Numbered from the stretch's first letter, positions 11,981 to 24,310 are shown. The stretch is DNA of 64,000 nt from Alentia gelatinosa (GCA_950022655.1 OX465587.1:30259716-30323715); one strand, 5' to 3'. The notes: generated by a model not told the origin, from the letters alone. Numbers and translations are program-made.

Positions 11981-12625
11981 AATATTTCTTTACCACTGTG
12001 TCATATGCTATATGTACTATATACTGCACATGGGTTAGTAACTATAGGACTGACAGGCACAAGTGTTTATCTTAGCCTGGAATAAACGTCCATAGGCTTA
12101 ACAGTAAGAACTCGTTCTCAACAGGTTTTCGAGTACGGTAACTCATTCTCAACGGGTGATAAACAGATAGATATTTCCGGGCTAGGATAAAATCAGAAAC
12201 ATTTTCGTGCTTGGTCTGAGTCCCCATTTGCAATCTCATTTGGAGCACTTCACAATATTCACTCGGCTATCACCTTGTTCATATTACTGTGCACTCCAAA
12301 CTCGATGGCAAACAAGGACACAGACCAAACACTCATCAGTTTCTTTCTTAATAATAAAGATCTCAACTCCAGCACAGATTCACCATTAACTGTACCACGT
12401 ATGTTGGTCTAGCGTAAAAAATGACTGCATATTTCATTTAAATGACATTTTATTACACTTTCCAGTTACAAATCTCTGTTAAATGGCCCCCGTAGAGGCG
12501 TTGTCAATTCTCATCTTGTCTGTAGACCGGGGAGACGGATAACTCTCTCAGTGTCCTTCTCAAGGTTTGACAATATGGTCAATAAAACCCACAAACTGTG
12601 TCTGATTTATTCCTTCTTGGTTGGG
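11981..12625 (+). repeat. Direct duplication, copy 2 (with foldback inserted)
   Basis: Second copy of 11314-11667. The shared sequence is interrupted after GGCACAAGTGT (12066) and resumes at ATAAAGATCT (12354). Confidence 0.88.
12067..12353 (+). repeat. Two-module foldback, family d, with defined ends
   Basis: Bounded by comparison with the empty copy at 11314-11667. It starts TTATCTTAGCCTGG and ends TTTCTTTCTTAATA. Module A closes with GGGCTAGGATAAAATC. The module B hairpin has arms TTGGTCTGAGTCC and GGACACAGACCAA and loop CACCTTGTTCATATTACTG. Confidence 0.82.
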
Positions 12626-12639
12626 TTGGTCGGGGTTTT

Positions 12640-12945
12640 TAATCTCACCCCAGATATTTTTTCTCCATAGACTTAACATTGGAAACTCGTATCTAACACC
12701 CATTAGATATTTAGGAAAGATATCCAATGGGGGATAATGTCACAAATGTTAGCCCATTAGTCAATATTAAGGGTGAGATAAATTCAGAAACCCATTCAAG
12801 TTTAGGGTCAGAGCTCGAACCCATCTCATTTGAATCACATAGCAATTCACGCGGCTTCGCCTTGTGAAATACTACGTGATTAAAACTCGATGGGATACGA
12901 GCTCAGACCCTAAACTTTCATGGGTTTCCTCTATAATGTCAGTGA
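12640..12945 (+). repeat. Two-module foldback, family a2 (complete)
   Basis: Module A runs from AATCTCACCCCAG to AGGGTGAGATAAATTC. The hairpin (12808-12925) has arms GGGTCAGAGCTCGAACCC and GAGCTCAGACCCTAAAC and loop CTTCGCCTTGTGAAATACTA. Confidence 0.8.
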
Positions 12946-13884
12946 TTGCTTTCTCTTCAGAATACCTTGTACCTGCTTTTTTACATATATCATCTCACAA
13001 GTTAGCCATAGAAATGATTATTAGATCACCCACATAACACCACTGTCTAGTGCGCATTCGTCAGAGCCAATCACAGCTAAGCTTACAAAAAACGGTTTGT
13101 ACGGCATAGAGTAAAGACAAGGGTCCGTGATGGTCAAAGAGAGCATGGCAGATATTGACAACCTGGATTTCCTAGCTGGGTGGTGAAGGGGAAAATGTGG
13201 TTCATTGTTCTATCTATAGCATCAGTTTGACAAGATCTGATTGGTTCCGACGAATACGCACTAGACTGTCCTCATAAAGTGTCAATACTATGCCATGGTC
13301 ATGGCGGAATGATGGGGGATGACGTCATAAGGAACTGGCCAATCAACGGCCAGGATGTGAGACAAGACATCAGCATGGAGATTCATACATTCCTAACTGG
13401 ATTTCCGAAGTAATTTCAATTATTCAGATATTGTGACGCTTTTCTAATGTCTGAGAAAGGGGAGAGATAAATCTTGAACCGCACTCGAATCATAACATGA
13501 ACAATATCCCACTCATTTGGATGCGCCATAATCCTCACTTGGTTTGGCCTCAATGACGATTGCAGTGCATCCAAACTCGTGGAGTGTTGTTTATTGATAC
13601 GATCCTCGATCCAGTTCTGTATAATATTCTCTATTAATAGTGTAGTGACTTTAGCCATCTGGTATGGTTTGTTCCTATAGTGTGTAATCAGTATCCAACA
13701 AACCGGGAAGTTAGGAGTAAACTCATGAGATGAAAATAACTTCAGTTCTACTTCAACGAGTTTGACCACAGCGTAATTCCCGACGTGAAGCGAAGTGAAT
13801 TAAGTAGCAGTCAAACAAGGTGGATTACGGTTAAAGTTATTTTAATCGAGTGGGTTTCTGATTTCATCTCACCCTGCATGCATG
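12946..13884 (+). repeat. MITE 13045-13266 and foldback 13470-13640; no gene
   Basis: 13045-13266 has inverted ends GTCTAGTGCGCATTCGTCAG and CGAATACGCACTAGAC. The 13470-13640 hairpin pairs CACTCATTTGGATGC with GCATCCAAACTCGTGG. A 13285-13400 segment resembles 61440-61530. Confidence 0.6.
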
Positions 13885-14572
13885 ATCAGGAACAGGATCC
13901 TTCCCTTTTCTCTCCCTTTCTCTCCCTCCCCTTCTCTCTCTCCCACTCCCTCCCACTCCCTCTCACTCCCTCCCCTTCTCTCCCTCCCACTCCCTCCCAC
14001 TCCCTTCCACTCCCTCTCACCCCCTCCCCTTCTCTCCCTCCCACTCCCTCCCACTCCCTTCCACTCCCTCTCACTCCCTCCCCTTCTCTCCCTCCCACTC
14101 CCTCCCACTCTCTCTCCCACTCCCTCCCTCTCACACCCTCCCACTCCCTCTCACTCCCTCCCCTTCTCTCTCTCCCACTCCCTCCCACTCCCTCCCCTTC
14201 TCTCTCTCTCCCATTCCCTCCCACTCCCTCCCACTCTCTCCCACTCCCTTCCACTCCCTCTCACTCCCTCCCCTTCTCTCCCTCCCACTCTCTCCCACTC
14301 TCTCTCCCACTCCCTCCCTCTCACACCCTCCCACTCCCTCTCACTCCCTCCCCTTCTCTCTCTCCCACTCCCTCCCACTCCCTCCCCTTCTCTCTCTCTC
14401 CCATTCCCTCCCACTCCCTCCCACTCTCTCCCACTCCCTCCCACTCCCTCCCTCCCTCTCCTCTCTCTCCCCTTCTCTCGCCCTCTCTCCCACGCCCTCC
14501 CACTCCCTCCCTCTCCCCTTCTCTCGCCCTCTCCCCCACTCCCTCCGTCCCTCCCCCCTTTTCTCTCCCTGA
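13885..14572 (+). repeat. Polypyrimidine CT minisatellite
   Basis: Built of CTCCCTCCCACTCCC-like units on the plus strand. There is a higher-order duplication of about 190 bp (14111 and 14301 starts). All long frames on both strands here are compositional. Confidence 0.95.
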
Positions 14573-15649
14573 GCGGTGGGTAATGTTTCATAGACTCTCA
14601 ACTACAGGTACATAATAATGGCTATAGAAGTATTTAGAGTTCCTGGACAATCCAGAGAGCTCCACCAACCTCAGAAAATGATCCAGACCTTTCCCTTTCT
14701 GAACTCTTTTTATGTATCTCAAATACATCCTGACACACGCAATAAACCTATTTGATTATTCCCACTGACATCCTCAATTTCCTGCATTTCCTCTTCCTGA
14801 AAGCTGCAGCTAACTCTAAATATTAGGTTTGCATAAAGCCACGAGGGATATTGCTTTGGATCGTTTTCTCAATGATTACCAACAGACCTATTAAATCACC
14901 TTTCTCTGTGGATCTGATGTAAGAACATTGAATTTAGGATGTGGCTATGCCTGGAGACAGTGTTTTAAGAGGGTGATACAATCTCCAGTGACAGTCTCAG
15001 TCTCCAGGTAAAACCATCATAAACTAACAGCCTCATTCCTACCATTAGTTATTCTGGCTTCATCCTATTCACAAAGCGGGATTTATACAATTACTTAATG
15101 TACTATTTGATATCCTGCCTGCAAAAACACGTGTCAATCTAGACTCTAATGCACCACCGTAATCACTTCTAAAACCGGTCCAATAAATACCTCTTTTTGT
15201 ATTGAAAAGGGGGGAAAAGAAGGGGAACATTAGAGAAATAAAAATCAAAAAGAAAATGTCACGGTCGATAGGCTGCTCTGGCAATGCTCCTGTTACAACT
15301 GTGAACTCTCTTGTGTGTGATAGGGAGCCTCATGTATACAAGTCAGGTCTCTTATTATGAGAATTTATATTGGAGCTTCTCAGGTGACGAAGAGTTGATT
15401 GAGAAAACGCACTGTCTAGTGTACATGTCTTCTAAGCAATCGTGAGCCTGGATACTTTTTGGTTGCCTTTCAATAGAGAGATCTGTGACTGGCATTCCCA
15501 GGTAAACATTTTATTCTCCCCTCTTTAACCCTTTAACAGCCGTACACGTTATTTTATTTCACAACATATTATAACCCCACATATACATTATACCTTATCA
15601 AGTATTTTTTGAACGAACTATTTATCGAACCATTTATCCAAAACCACTG
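14573..15649 (+). other. No gene or repeat recognised
   Basis: Unremarkable AT-rich sequence without a supported ORF. Confidence 0.5.
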
Positions 15650-15850
15650 ACAAAATGCCGGCATTGTCCTACCATAGCAAGGCAATGCCTCAAGGCATTG
15701 TCCTACCATAGCCAGGCAATGCCTCAAAGCATTGTCCTACCATAGCCAGGCAATGCCTCAAGGCATTATCCTACTATAGCCTGGCAATGCCTGATACTCG
15801 GCAATGCTTTATCCCTTGAGCCAGGCACTGCCTTGCTGTATCAGGCATTC
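15650..15850 (+). repeat. 34-bp minisatellite with AATGCCTCAAGGCATT core
   Basis: Four to five units of GGCATTGTCCTACCATAGCC plus AGGCAATGCCTCAA. It shares the palindromic core with the 22740 and 52665 arrays. Confidence 0.88.
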
Positions 15851-16589
15851 TCTCCTTATATCAGGCACCTTACCTTACAGTTGATGTGTATCTTAAACCA
15901 GTATCAAACCTCTGGTATTGTTGCCGCATTCATATCACTCTGTATCAAAGTCTAATTGAACAAATTGGTCGTTAAACTACCAAAACAAACAAACAAACTC
16001 TGTATCAAACTCGTAGAGAAGACAACTTAGACCAAAACGTGTTGGTTTCTTCTTTAATCTTGCTGTCTGAGGGTTAACGTTACTAAAGGTAATCGGAGAG
16101 CTGTCGCCTCATTCATTTCAACCTGCATCAAACTTGTGAAAATCAACGATTTTGACCAAAACTTGTTGGTTTCCTATTTAATCTTGCTGTCTCAGGGTTA
16201 ACACTCTCCCCCCCCCCCCCCCCCCCCCGTCTCTTGGTGACGTTATTACAGGTAATCGGAGAGCGGCCATGCCAGAGGAGGTGGTGTCGATGAGAGGTCT
16301 TGAAACGCGTCAGACGTGACCCGCCTCTACCCGTTACAACGGGCCTCCTCTCACACCTAATGGACTGCGGAGAGTTTGTGAAATAAATCTGACACCAGAT
16401 GGTGACGGGTTTTACTGGGTGGAGAGGGTGGTCCCACAACTCATCCGGCACAGCAACGGTTTAATTAAAAATTCAGCCACGGAAATTGTCCCCGTGCAGA
16501 AAGTTGGTGAAAGGACTCTTTGATACACTATGAGGTTTCCAGGCTACACTTCCTACACCTTTTACCTTCATATGATTCTCATGTAACAA
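15851..16589 (+). other. No gene; family-a hairpin pieces and a poly-C run
   Basis: TTTTGACCAAAACTTGTTGG arms occur near 16025 and 16150, with a long C run at about 16208-16228. The minus-strand 102-aa frame over it has no support. Confidence 0.5.
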
Positions 16590-17165
16590 CTATTGGTATC
16601 CACCTAGTACAAAATGCTCATATTAAACACATGGGGAGCGTGTGTCTCCATACCCGGAGCATACAGTTGTATCCAGCTAATACAAAGTGTCCATAGAAAA
16701 CACATAGGGAGTGTGTTTCACCATACCAAGGGCATACAGATATATATCCACCTCATACAAAGTGTCAATAGAAAACACAAACGGGGTGTGTATCACCATA
16801 CCAAGGGCATACAGATATATCAACCTAATACAAAGTGTCCATAGAAAACACCTAGGGAGTGTGTATCACCATACCCGGTGCATACTGATGTATGCTCCGG
16901 GTTTCGATGAAGGGTGCATACGGAAAAATAGAGCGTAACGAAAAAATAGTACGTACCTAAAACGAACTAATGTCAGAACACACCTATCTGAAAAAGGTTG
17001 ATACTAAATACAATATAGACTGGTCTCAGATAAAGGCGGTCCTATGCTCCTCGGAGTTGACTCTATACAATATCCTCACATGCGCTCGGATATTACTACG
17101 CGTCAACCACTCGGAGCATACAGCCGCTTGTATCTTGAACCAATAGATATTGTGTATTTATCACA
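16590..17165 (+). repeat. R1 units plus family-c foldback
   Basis: About four R1 units (16605-16880) are followed by a GGTGCATAC-bearing module. The hairpin 17012-17160 has arms AGACTGGTCTCAGATAAAG and CTTGTATCTTGAACCAATAG and loop GCTCGGATATTACTACGCG. Confidence 0.8.
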
Positions 17166-17445
17166 TACCTCTGGCCGTATCTCTACGTATATACCATACT
17201 GCCCACTCCTACTCACGCCATATTTCTGGCCATACGTCACACTATGACGTACGGGGTATGTGATCACGTGACAAGGTAACATTTCGCTATTTTTAGGTAT
17301 AGTAATACGAAAACAGGCTGATTTCCTTCGTACATCAAAATACTTGATAAAATTAGTATTTGATCAGATACATCCCTCTGCCTATAGCATCGGGATGTAT
17401 CTGATCAAAAATCATACCGCATATTGTTGATGTACGAAGACCATC
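17166..17445 (+). repeat. Foldback family f (cAMP-element-like palindrome)
   Basis: Contains TACGTCACACTATGACGTAC (17232-17251), a GATCACGTGAC segment and the hairpin TTCGTACATCAAAATACTTG. A reverse-oriented relative lies at 59820-60110. Confidence 0.65.
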
Positions 17446-17464
17446 AGTGAGTTTCCGTATAGTA

Positions 17465-17775
17465 CAACTACTTATCCTACCCCTAATATAAAACCCCATA
17501 GGCTTAACATTGAGTTTCCGTATGCCACGCTGACTGGCAAAAAGAGTTTTATATGCCACTTGTGGCATACAGAATTGCTATCACTTAATATTCCAAAATC
17601 GAGGAGACAGGGTAGGATAAAATCAAAACCTGATTCGTTTTGATCATGGCCACCGCATGCCACTCCTGTCGTTTTGGCTCCGGACCTCACTCGGCTTCGC
17701 CTCATGAAGTCACTATGCCAAACTCCAGTCGTGGCATACAGTGGCCAAGATTAAAACTCATCCAGTTTTTCGATA
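17465..17775 (+). repeat. Two-module foldback, family b
   Basis: Module A is bounded by TTATCCTACCCCTAATATAA and GGGTAGGATAAAATC. It contains a TATGCCACGCTGACTGGC hairpin. The module B hairpin (17640-17755) has arms TGGCCACCGCATGCCAC/GTGGCATACAGTGGCCA and loop CTCGGCTTCGCCTCATG. Further copies are at 21890-22190 and, reversed, 37975-38280. Confidence 0.82.
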
Positions 17776-18300
17776 ATATTGTTTCCACATTCACTGTCAG
17801 TGTTATCCTGGTAGATTGACTAGTAGTGTGATATCTCTAATTGTAATGAGATCATTTTGTTATTACTTTCATTAGGTAGGTATAACTCTATATATTATCA
17901 AGAAACGTCACGAAATTTTATATGATTGTTTATAAGGCATGAGTTATCTTCACGGAATGATATCATGAAGCAGGGCTGAGTGATATTTGTAGTGGAAGAC
18001 AACGAACCGTAGTAGTTACCTGGCCTGATATGTGAGTGCACATTGGCCAGGCTTCCAGGCTGATAAAGCTCAGGCAGTGAAAAAAGGTAATTTGGGAAAC
18101 GGATGTACGTGAGTATCTCTACAACTACAGCTGCATGGAGAGAACACAGACCGAGGTAAAGCTTCACAACAAGCACCGACTACTGTCAGTGCAGAGGTTT
18201 ACTGCCCATAAACCGGATACGGGCCGCCAGGCCTCAAAGTGCTACTGTGTCGCCTTGTGTGGAGCCTTGCCATTGGCTCGTTTTCAGCCGCATTCCTGGG
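17776..18300 (+). other. No gene recognised
   Basis: Contains short open frames on both strands with no supporting features. Confidence 0.45.
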
Positions 18301-18308
18301 GCCTGTTT

Positions 18309-18545
18309 AATAATCCAGGGGCCCGTTTACTAATCTAGGATCGTACATGAAGACCCTTTTCTAGATCTGTACCTCGTACAAGGGTTATCGTTTAACTATA
18401 TTTAAGTCTGTTGGCTAAGCCAGTCTTAGCCGTCCATAAGGTCGTCCATTAGGGTTGAATAAAGTTGACCCACATTGTCCCTGGGTCTCTATGGCATACA
18501 GAAAAGGGTCTATACATGTAGGATGCCTCATTATTAAACGAGCCC
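18309..18545 (+). repeat. MITE family R7 (GGGGCCCGTTTAATAAT ends)
   Basis: Inverted ends of about 45 bp begin GGGGCCCGTTTACTAATC and end TTATTAAACGAGCCCC. Internal GTCTTAGCCGTCCATAAGG is diagnostic. Other copies are 18610-18800 (partial), 23931-24045 (partial), 24082-24301 and 32408-32616. Confidence 0.82.
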
Positions 18546-18932
18546 CTGTATTTTACCGGACAATCAATGAAAACCAGTTTATATCAAAGATGGATAACTG
18601 AAAGTTGGCTTAATTGTAAAACAAAATGCACTCACATCTTCCCTGGGTCTCATGTACAGGAAATGGTTTACATATACGATGCTAGATTATTAAAGGGGCC
18701 CTATGCTCGTATAGTAAGACCCTTTTCTGTACGTCAACGAGACCCAGGGACGATGTGGGTCAACTTTATTCAACACTTATGGACAACCTTTGGTCAGGTA
18801 GAACAGTCTTAATGAGCAAGCTTCAATGTTATTAAACAATAACCCTCCTACAAGGTCTCCTTGTTAGGCTTGTACCCTTTACTTTGGCTTGTATAGGTTA
18901 TTCAATTATCCCAACGCCTGCTCTCATAGAGA

Positions 18933-19229
18933 TTAAAGGTATGTCCTACAATACACAGTAGCGCCCCCTGGTGATTTTCAAATACTGACAATGATATATC
19001 AATCAAAACCCGTTCTTTTGACATATGCTAATACCATTTCTAATATAAATCAGTCAAATACAAATTGGCTTATTCTATCTATAGGGTTAGGTCAAACTAG
19101 ATAAAATGTTAAATTTTACTAATTTGGTGTTAAAATGAATCACATCAAAACAGTTTAGACTGATAATCATCAATATTTTAAAAAAAACATCAGGTGGCGC
19201 CACTGTGAATCGTCCGATATGCCTTTAAA
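18933..19229 (+). repeat. MITE family R4 (complete copy)
   Basis: Inverted ends of about 41 bp begin TTAAAGGTATGTCCTAC and TTAAAGGCATATCGGAC (reverse strand), each with a GCGCC(A/C)CCTG(G/A)TG box. The AT-rich interior has no ORF. Confidence 0.85.
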
Positions 19230-19822
19230 CAGCACAGGGCCCCATCTGTGTATGCCACATACGTATGCAGCAAGGGGAGGGGGTCGTAAGGTGATTCTAT
19301 ATGTAGAGGGTTCAATGGTTCAATTCATCGCGATTCATAAAAAAAAAGAGAAAAAAAGTAGCATGACTGTGTGTTAGTAATGAATGAGGGTTTGATGTGA
19401 AGCAAGCTCTGCTACCCAGCGGCCAACTACAAAGCACTTACTTAGTGTAGGGGATAAAGATGGATATCCTAGATTTAATCTGTGCCTTTTTCCCCTCACA
19501 GCGCTAATCCTAGTCTTTAATGTATAGCAATGTGTCCAGCTTAATGCATGATAATCCAGTTGAGGATTGACTGAGTTTGAGTAATGCCAGATTAAAGGTT
19601 GTGATTCTGTCCCTCTGCCAAACCTTTCACATCTGATAGAGTTTACATTCAGTGATAAAATTCACTCTACCACTGGTGGAAAACCGAATACCTTTCAATG
19701 TAGAAACTATTTGAATCTCTGCGTTATTAACGCGGCTTTGTCCTGTAAATAACCACGTCATTCAAACTCGATAGGATATGAGCTCTGAACGTAAACTTTC
19801 ATAGGTTTGCTCTATTATAGTA
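19230..19822 (+). other. No gene; partial a2 hairpin near 19700-19805
   Basis: Only the ATTCAAACTCGATAGGATA arm and neighbours of the a2 foldback are recognisable. Confidence 0.45.
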
Positions 19823-20106
19823 AGGCCCGGCGTCCACCTACTACGATAGAAATCTAGACCTACCGATATGGCACCGATACAAACAGCAAATATCGGAGAC
19901 ATATCGGGAAGGTGCAAAATCGTAGACATATGTCTAGACATGCCAATTCACCACGCATTGTATGGGGTTTTTATCGGTGTCTAATCGGAGAAACGTGGTC
20001 AGCTGCTCCGATAATAGGGGATCTTCCGACGCGATTTTGATTTTTTAACGGGAGGTGCATCGTAGACTATATCGGAGCCGTATCGTAGTAGGTGGACGCC
20101 GGGCCT
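19823..20106 (+). repeat. MITE with perfect 26-bp inverted ends
   Basis: Ends start AGGCCCGGCGTCCACCTAC at both termini. The interior is rich in TCGTAGAC and TATCGGAG words in both orientations. It is related in its GTCCACC ends to the 27963 element. Confidence 0.9.
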
Positions 20107-20880
20107 AATCCTGTTTCTGTACCAGCGGAATTTTGATCTCAGAGGCTTCTCTCGAGGTAAGAAGATCAGAAAACCACACCATTAAACTCTGTTTTTGGCA
20201 AGGCTAGAATTATATCAAAAGAGAATAAGCAAATCTGAGTAGAAAAGTACAAAACTGAAGAGTAGGTTCAAGTTTCACCCTCCACGAGATCCTCACTCTC
20301 GTGGGTCTTCAGTCTCCCAGCCTAAGTTTGGTTCACTCTGTATCTATGTGCAGGAGAAACTCTAAGCAGATCCGATCAGAATCATAGTTTTTTTAGATAT
20401 GGTAGGTAACAACAGGTCCTCAATAAGAAGTTAAGAACACACGTGGGTAGACTTGTTCAAGTCTTTGAACATTCATTAAATGATTAATCACAATCAGAAT
20501 AAAGTTCAGTATCCCTCTCTGACAGGCCCATACATTTATCCCAGTCAGGAGGGTAGACATAGGATGCAGGGACTGGAGCCAATCTAACACGTGGGGTATG
20601 TTTACTAAACAAGCATCACTCACCTCCGTACATACGCTGTAATAAATCGCCGCTGTATCAAATCGCCGCTGTATTAAATCGCCGCTATCTCCTGACGTTA
20701 TCACTCCACAGCTGGGGTATCTATCCTTCACGAGGTCTCGCGAGATAACATCACGTCTCGCGAGAATACATCGAGATTCGTTGTGTCTCTCCACGAGATT
20801 CTCACTCTCGTGGGTCTTCAGTCTTCAAGCCTGGTTCACTCTGTCTCTATATGTGGGAGAAACTCCAAGCGGATCCGACC
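20107..20880 (+). repeat. Direct duplication 20275-20400 / 20790-20905
   Basis: CCACGAGATCCTCACTCTCG, then TGGTTCACTCTGT and GATCCGATCAGAATCATAG, are repeated about 515 bp apart. The sequence between includes AAATCGCCGCTGTAT repeated three times. No gene is supported. Confidence 0.7.
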
Positions 20881-21300
20881 AGAATCATAGTATATTTTTA
20901 GGTAATAATTCCCCTCTCAAGTGTTTGGCCGCTGTGGCGTAGTGCCCAACGTCAGCCGCCTCGAGCAATGTGTGTGAGATGTTGTTCCCGCCGCATGCAG
21001 TTCTCTCACAGTGACTACCTGCACCACACACAGACCGCCACTGACTGGAGCAACAATAAACCAAACCCACCGCCCAGCCCCACCAACGCCGCCGTCGCCC
21101 ACACTCACGCCGCTGCGGAATGTAGTCCCTCGACGTAGGAATACGTGGGACGCGCGGCGCGTGCGTGAACGGCGTCATGTTGGGAGGCCGTGAAGCGGAA
21201 CGTGAACGGCGTCATGTTGTTGGTAAGTGGAGCGTGACGGCGGGAGAGGAGGGAGGTGTGTGTGTGTGTGTGGCCAGATGATGGTTCCGAGCGGGCCCCT
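20881..21300 (+). promoter_or_regulatory. CpG-rich island, possible promoter or first exon
   Basis: Unusually GC- and CpG-rich against the surrounding AT-rich DNA. It contains a repeated ACGGCGTCATGTTG and a consensus donor GGTAAGTGG at about 21220. No coding sequence could be recognised, so a non-coding first exon or an unrelated GC-rich repeat are both possible. Confidence 0.3.
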
Positions 21301-22200
21301 TTAAGGGCTGATTCCACCAACACGATGGATTTATAGTGATTTATTATCCATCGTATACAAAGTCCCCATTGAAAATGCATGGGGACTCACTAAACCACGA
21401 CCCATTGTATAAAACCTGCCAGATACCATAACTGTGGTATACGGATTCAAACCTGTGGTATACGGCCTCAAAACCATGGTATATGGGAAAAATAGTCCCT
21501 TTTGCTATAGAGCAAAGAAATAGTTCCTAATGTTATACCCGTTAATATGGCAATTACTGGGTTTAATTTATTCGAGAAGATGGATAATAAATGCAACAAA
21601 CGATGGTTTTGTGGACAGGCAGCTCTGTAAACCACTCGCGGTTGACCTCATAGTCAACTCCGAGGAGCATACAACCGCTTTTATCTGAAACCAGTCTATA
21701 TTGTATTTATTATCCACCTTTTCTGGACAAGTGGCATGTCGATGTCAGATCGTTTTAGTTATGCACTATTTTTCCATACGCACTATTTTTCCGTATGCGT
21801 TACCTGGAGCCTATCCGTATGCATCGGGTATGTCCATACACACTCCCTATGTGTTTTCTATGGACACTTTGTATTAAGTGGATAATAACTTGGTTTATCC
21901 TACCCCTAATATAAGATCACATAGACTTAACATTGAGTTTCCATATGCCACGCTGACTGGCAGACGGAGTTTTATATGCCATTAGTGGCATACAGAATTG
22001 TTATCATGTAATATTCCAAAATCGAGGAGACGGGGTAGGATAAAATCGAAACCTGATTCACTTTAATCGTGGCCACCTCATGCCACCCCTGGAGTTTGGC
22101 TCCGGACCTCACTCGGCTTCACCTCGTGAAATCACTATGCCAACTTCAGTCATGGCATACGGTGCCCAAGATTAAAACTCATCCAGTTTTACGATATTAT
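21301..22200 (+). repeat. Foldbacks: R1-like (21335), family c reversed (21640-21890), family b (21890-22190)
   Basis: The c copy reads TATCTGAAACCAGTCTATAT, then TTATCCACCTTTTCTGG, and ends TTTGTATTAAGTGGATAATA. The b copy begins TTATCCTACCCCTAATATAA with loop CTCGGCTTCACCTCGTG. Confidence 0.75.
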
Positions 22201-22739
22201 CTTGTAATATCTTACAGTGTCGCCATATGTCGCAGCTCCCTTGTCGCAAAACGTAGCCGTGCGGTGTTGGGTGTATATTTTGGTGCTCCACCACCACAAC
22301 ACCTCAAGACATATCGTAACAAACAGGCACGCGATTATTCAAACATAGCCCGATATAGCAAGACAACCAAATCGTGACTAATCTCGCTATATCTTGTGTG
22401 TCGGTAGAATCAGCACCTAAAGGGGAATAAAAGACCACAACTACTTGTAATACCAGGGAAGGATCACCTTCTTAACCCTTTCCCCACAACACTCAATTAC
22501 CTGCACAGCATTGCCTCCAGAAACATCTCCTCTACAAGAGGCACCTTATGTCGGAAAAACCAATGTCATGTGATTTGTCACATGGTTTGGAAACTTACCC
22601 AGGGAACTGATGGTATTTTGTTTTATGAAATCTATTTGCCCCTTATACTTTGTCGAAAGAAATTTTATCCAGGGAACTGATGGTATTTTGTTTCATGAAA
22701 TCTATTTGCCCCTTATACTTTGTCGAAAGAAATTGAAAT
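22201..22739 (+). repeat. 58-bp direct duplication at 22594-22730; otherwise no gene
   Basis: CCAGGGAACTGATGGTATTT and TGAAATCTATTTGCCCCTTA occur twice, 70 bp apart. Confidence 0.7.
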
Positions 22740-23655
22740 CATGCTGCCATAACCAGGGGAATGCCTGGAGGCGTCATGCTGCTGTATCTAGGAGAATGCC
22801 TGGAGGCATCATGCTGCCATAGCCAGGGGGATGCCTGGAGGCATCATCCTGCTATAGCCAGGGGAATGCCTGGAGGCATCATCCTGCCATAGCCAGGGGA
22901 ATGCCTGGAGGCATCATGCTGCTGTAGCTAGGGGAATGTCTGGAGGCATCATGCTGCCACAGCCAGGGGAATAGCTGGAGGCATCATACTGCTGTAGCCA
23001 GAGGAATACCTGGAGGCATCATCCTGCAGTAGCCAGGGGAATGCCTGGAGGCATCATCCTGCAGTAGCCAGGGGAATGCCTGGAGGCATCTTCCTGCAGT
23101 AGCCTGGGGAATACCTGGAAGCATCATCCTGCAGTAGCCTGGGTAATGCCTGGAGGCATCATCCTGCAGTAGCCTGGGTAATGCCTGGAGGCATCATCCT
23201 GCAGTAGCCAAGGGAATGCCTTGAGGCATCATCCTGCAGTAGCCAAGGGAATGCCTTGAGGCATCATCCTGCAGTAGCCAAGGGGATGCCTGGAGGCATC
23301 ATCCTGCAGTAGCCTGGGTAATGCCTGGAGGCATCATCCTGCAGTAGCCTGGGTAATGCCTGGAGGCATCATCCTGCAGTAGCCTGGGTAATGCCTGGAG
23401 GCATCATCCTGCAGTAGCCTGGGTAATGCCTGGAGGCATCATCCTGCAGTAGCCAAGGGAATGCCTTGAGGCATCATCCTGCAGTAGCCAAGGGAATGCC
23501 TTGAGGCATCATCCTGCAGTAGCCAAGGGAATGCCTTGAGGCATCATCCTGCAGTAGCCAAGGGAATGCCTTGAGGCATCATCCTGCAGTAGCCAAGGGG
23601 ATGCCTTGAGACATCATCCTGCAGTAGCCTGGGTAATGCTTGAAGGCATCATGCT
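22740..23655 (+). repeat. 35-bp minisatellite with palindromic core, about 26 units
   Basis: The unit is GCATCATCCTGCAGTAGCC plus TGGGTAATGCCTGGAG, with subtypes AGGGGAATGCC and AAGGGAATGCCTTGAG arranged in blocks. The palindrome ATGCCTNNAGGCAT lies at each unit junction. Confidence 0.96.
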
Positions 23656-24310
23656 ATGGTTAAAATCCCGTAGTATGGTCGCAGGAATGGTAGCATCCAA
23701 TGAGTGTCTGGGCGGTGGTGGCATAGAATTGGTTCATTCTATTTTTCCTAAAGCCTACTACCAGTAGCCATGCAATACATTTGAAAAGGTATTGTACGCT
23801 TGAGGGTGTGGATCGATGGATTAGATTGATGAGGGATGTTGCTTTGTATCGCATTTCAATGATCTATTCGTGATTTTAGGCAGTGAACTACTGATTATCA
23901 GCCAAATCTCATTATCAGAGGAGTGGACCAGGGGCCCGTTTAATAATCTAGGCTCGTGATTGAAGACCCTTTTCTGTACCTCGTACAAGGGTTATCGTTT
24001 AATAATCTTTAAGTTCGATCGCTAAGACAGTCTTAGCCATCCAGGGGGCTGTTGAACTAAGTTCGTTCGTTTCTGGTGCTGGGGCCCGTTTCATAACCCA
24101 GAATCGTACATGTAGACCCTTTTCTTTACGCCATAGAGACCGAGGGACAATGCGGGTCAATTTCATTCAACATTTATGGACGACCTTATGGACGGCCAAT
24201 ATTGTCTTAGACAACAGACTTACATATTACTAGTCGATAACCCTTGTACGAGGTACAGAAAAGGTTCTTCATGTACGATCCTAGATTATGAAACAACCCC
24301 CTGGTGCTGG
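23656..24310 (+). repeat. R7 MITE copies (23931-24045 partial, 24082-24301 complete, reversed)
   Basis: The complete copy starts GGGGCCCGTTTCATAACC and ends TAGATTATGAAACAACCCC. Between the copies lies the GGGGGCTGTTGAACTAAG terminus seen also at 9920. Confidence 0.75.

Noticed and set aside
13785..14615. Long Ser/Pro/Leu- or Gly/Arg/Glu-rich ORFs up to 276 residues on both strands
   Set aside because: They run through a CT-rich minisatellite and are open in several frames on both strands, which is a composition effect.
20420..20794. 124-residue minus-strand ORF
   Set aside because: No domain, lies across locally duplicated repeat sequence, and lacks splice or codon support.
22740..23655. 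CRISPR-like array of regularly spaced palindromes
   Set aside because: The sequence between palindromes is nearly identical from unit to unit, there are no unique spacers or cas genes, and the genome is animal.
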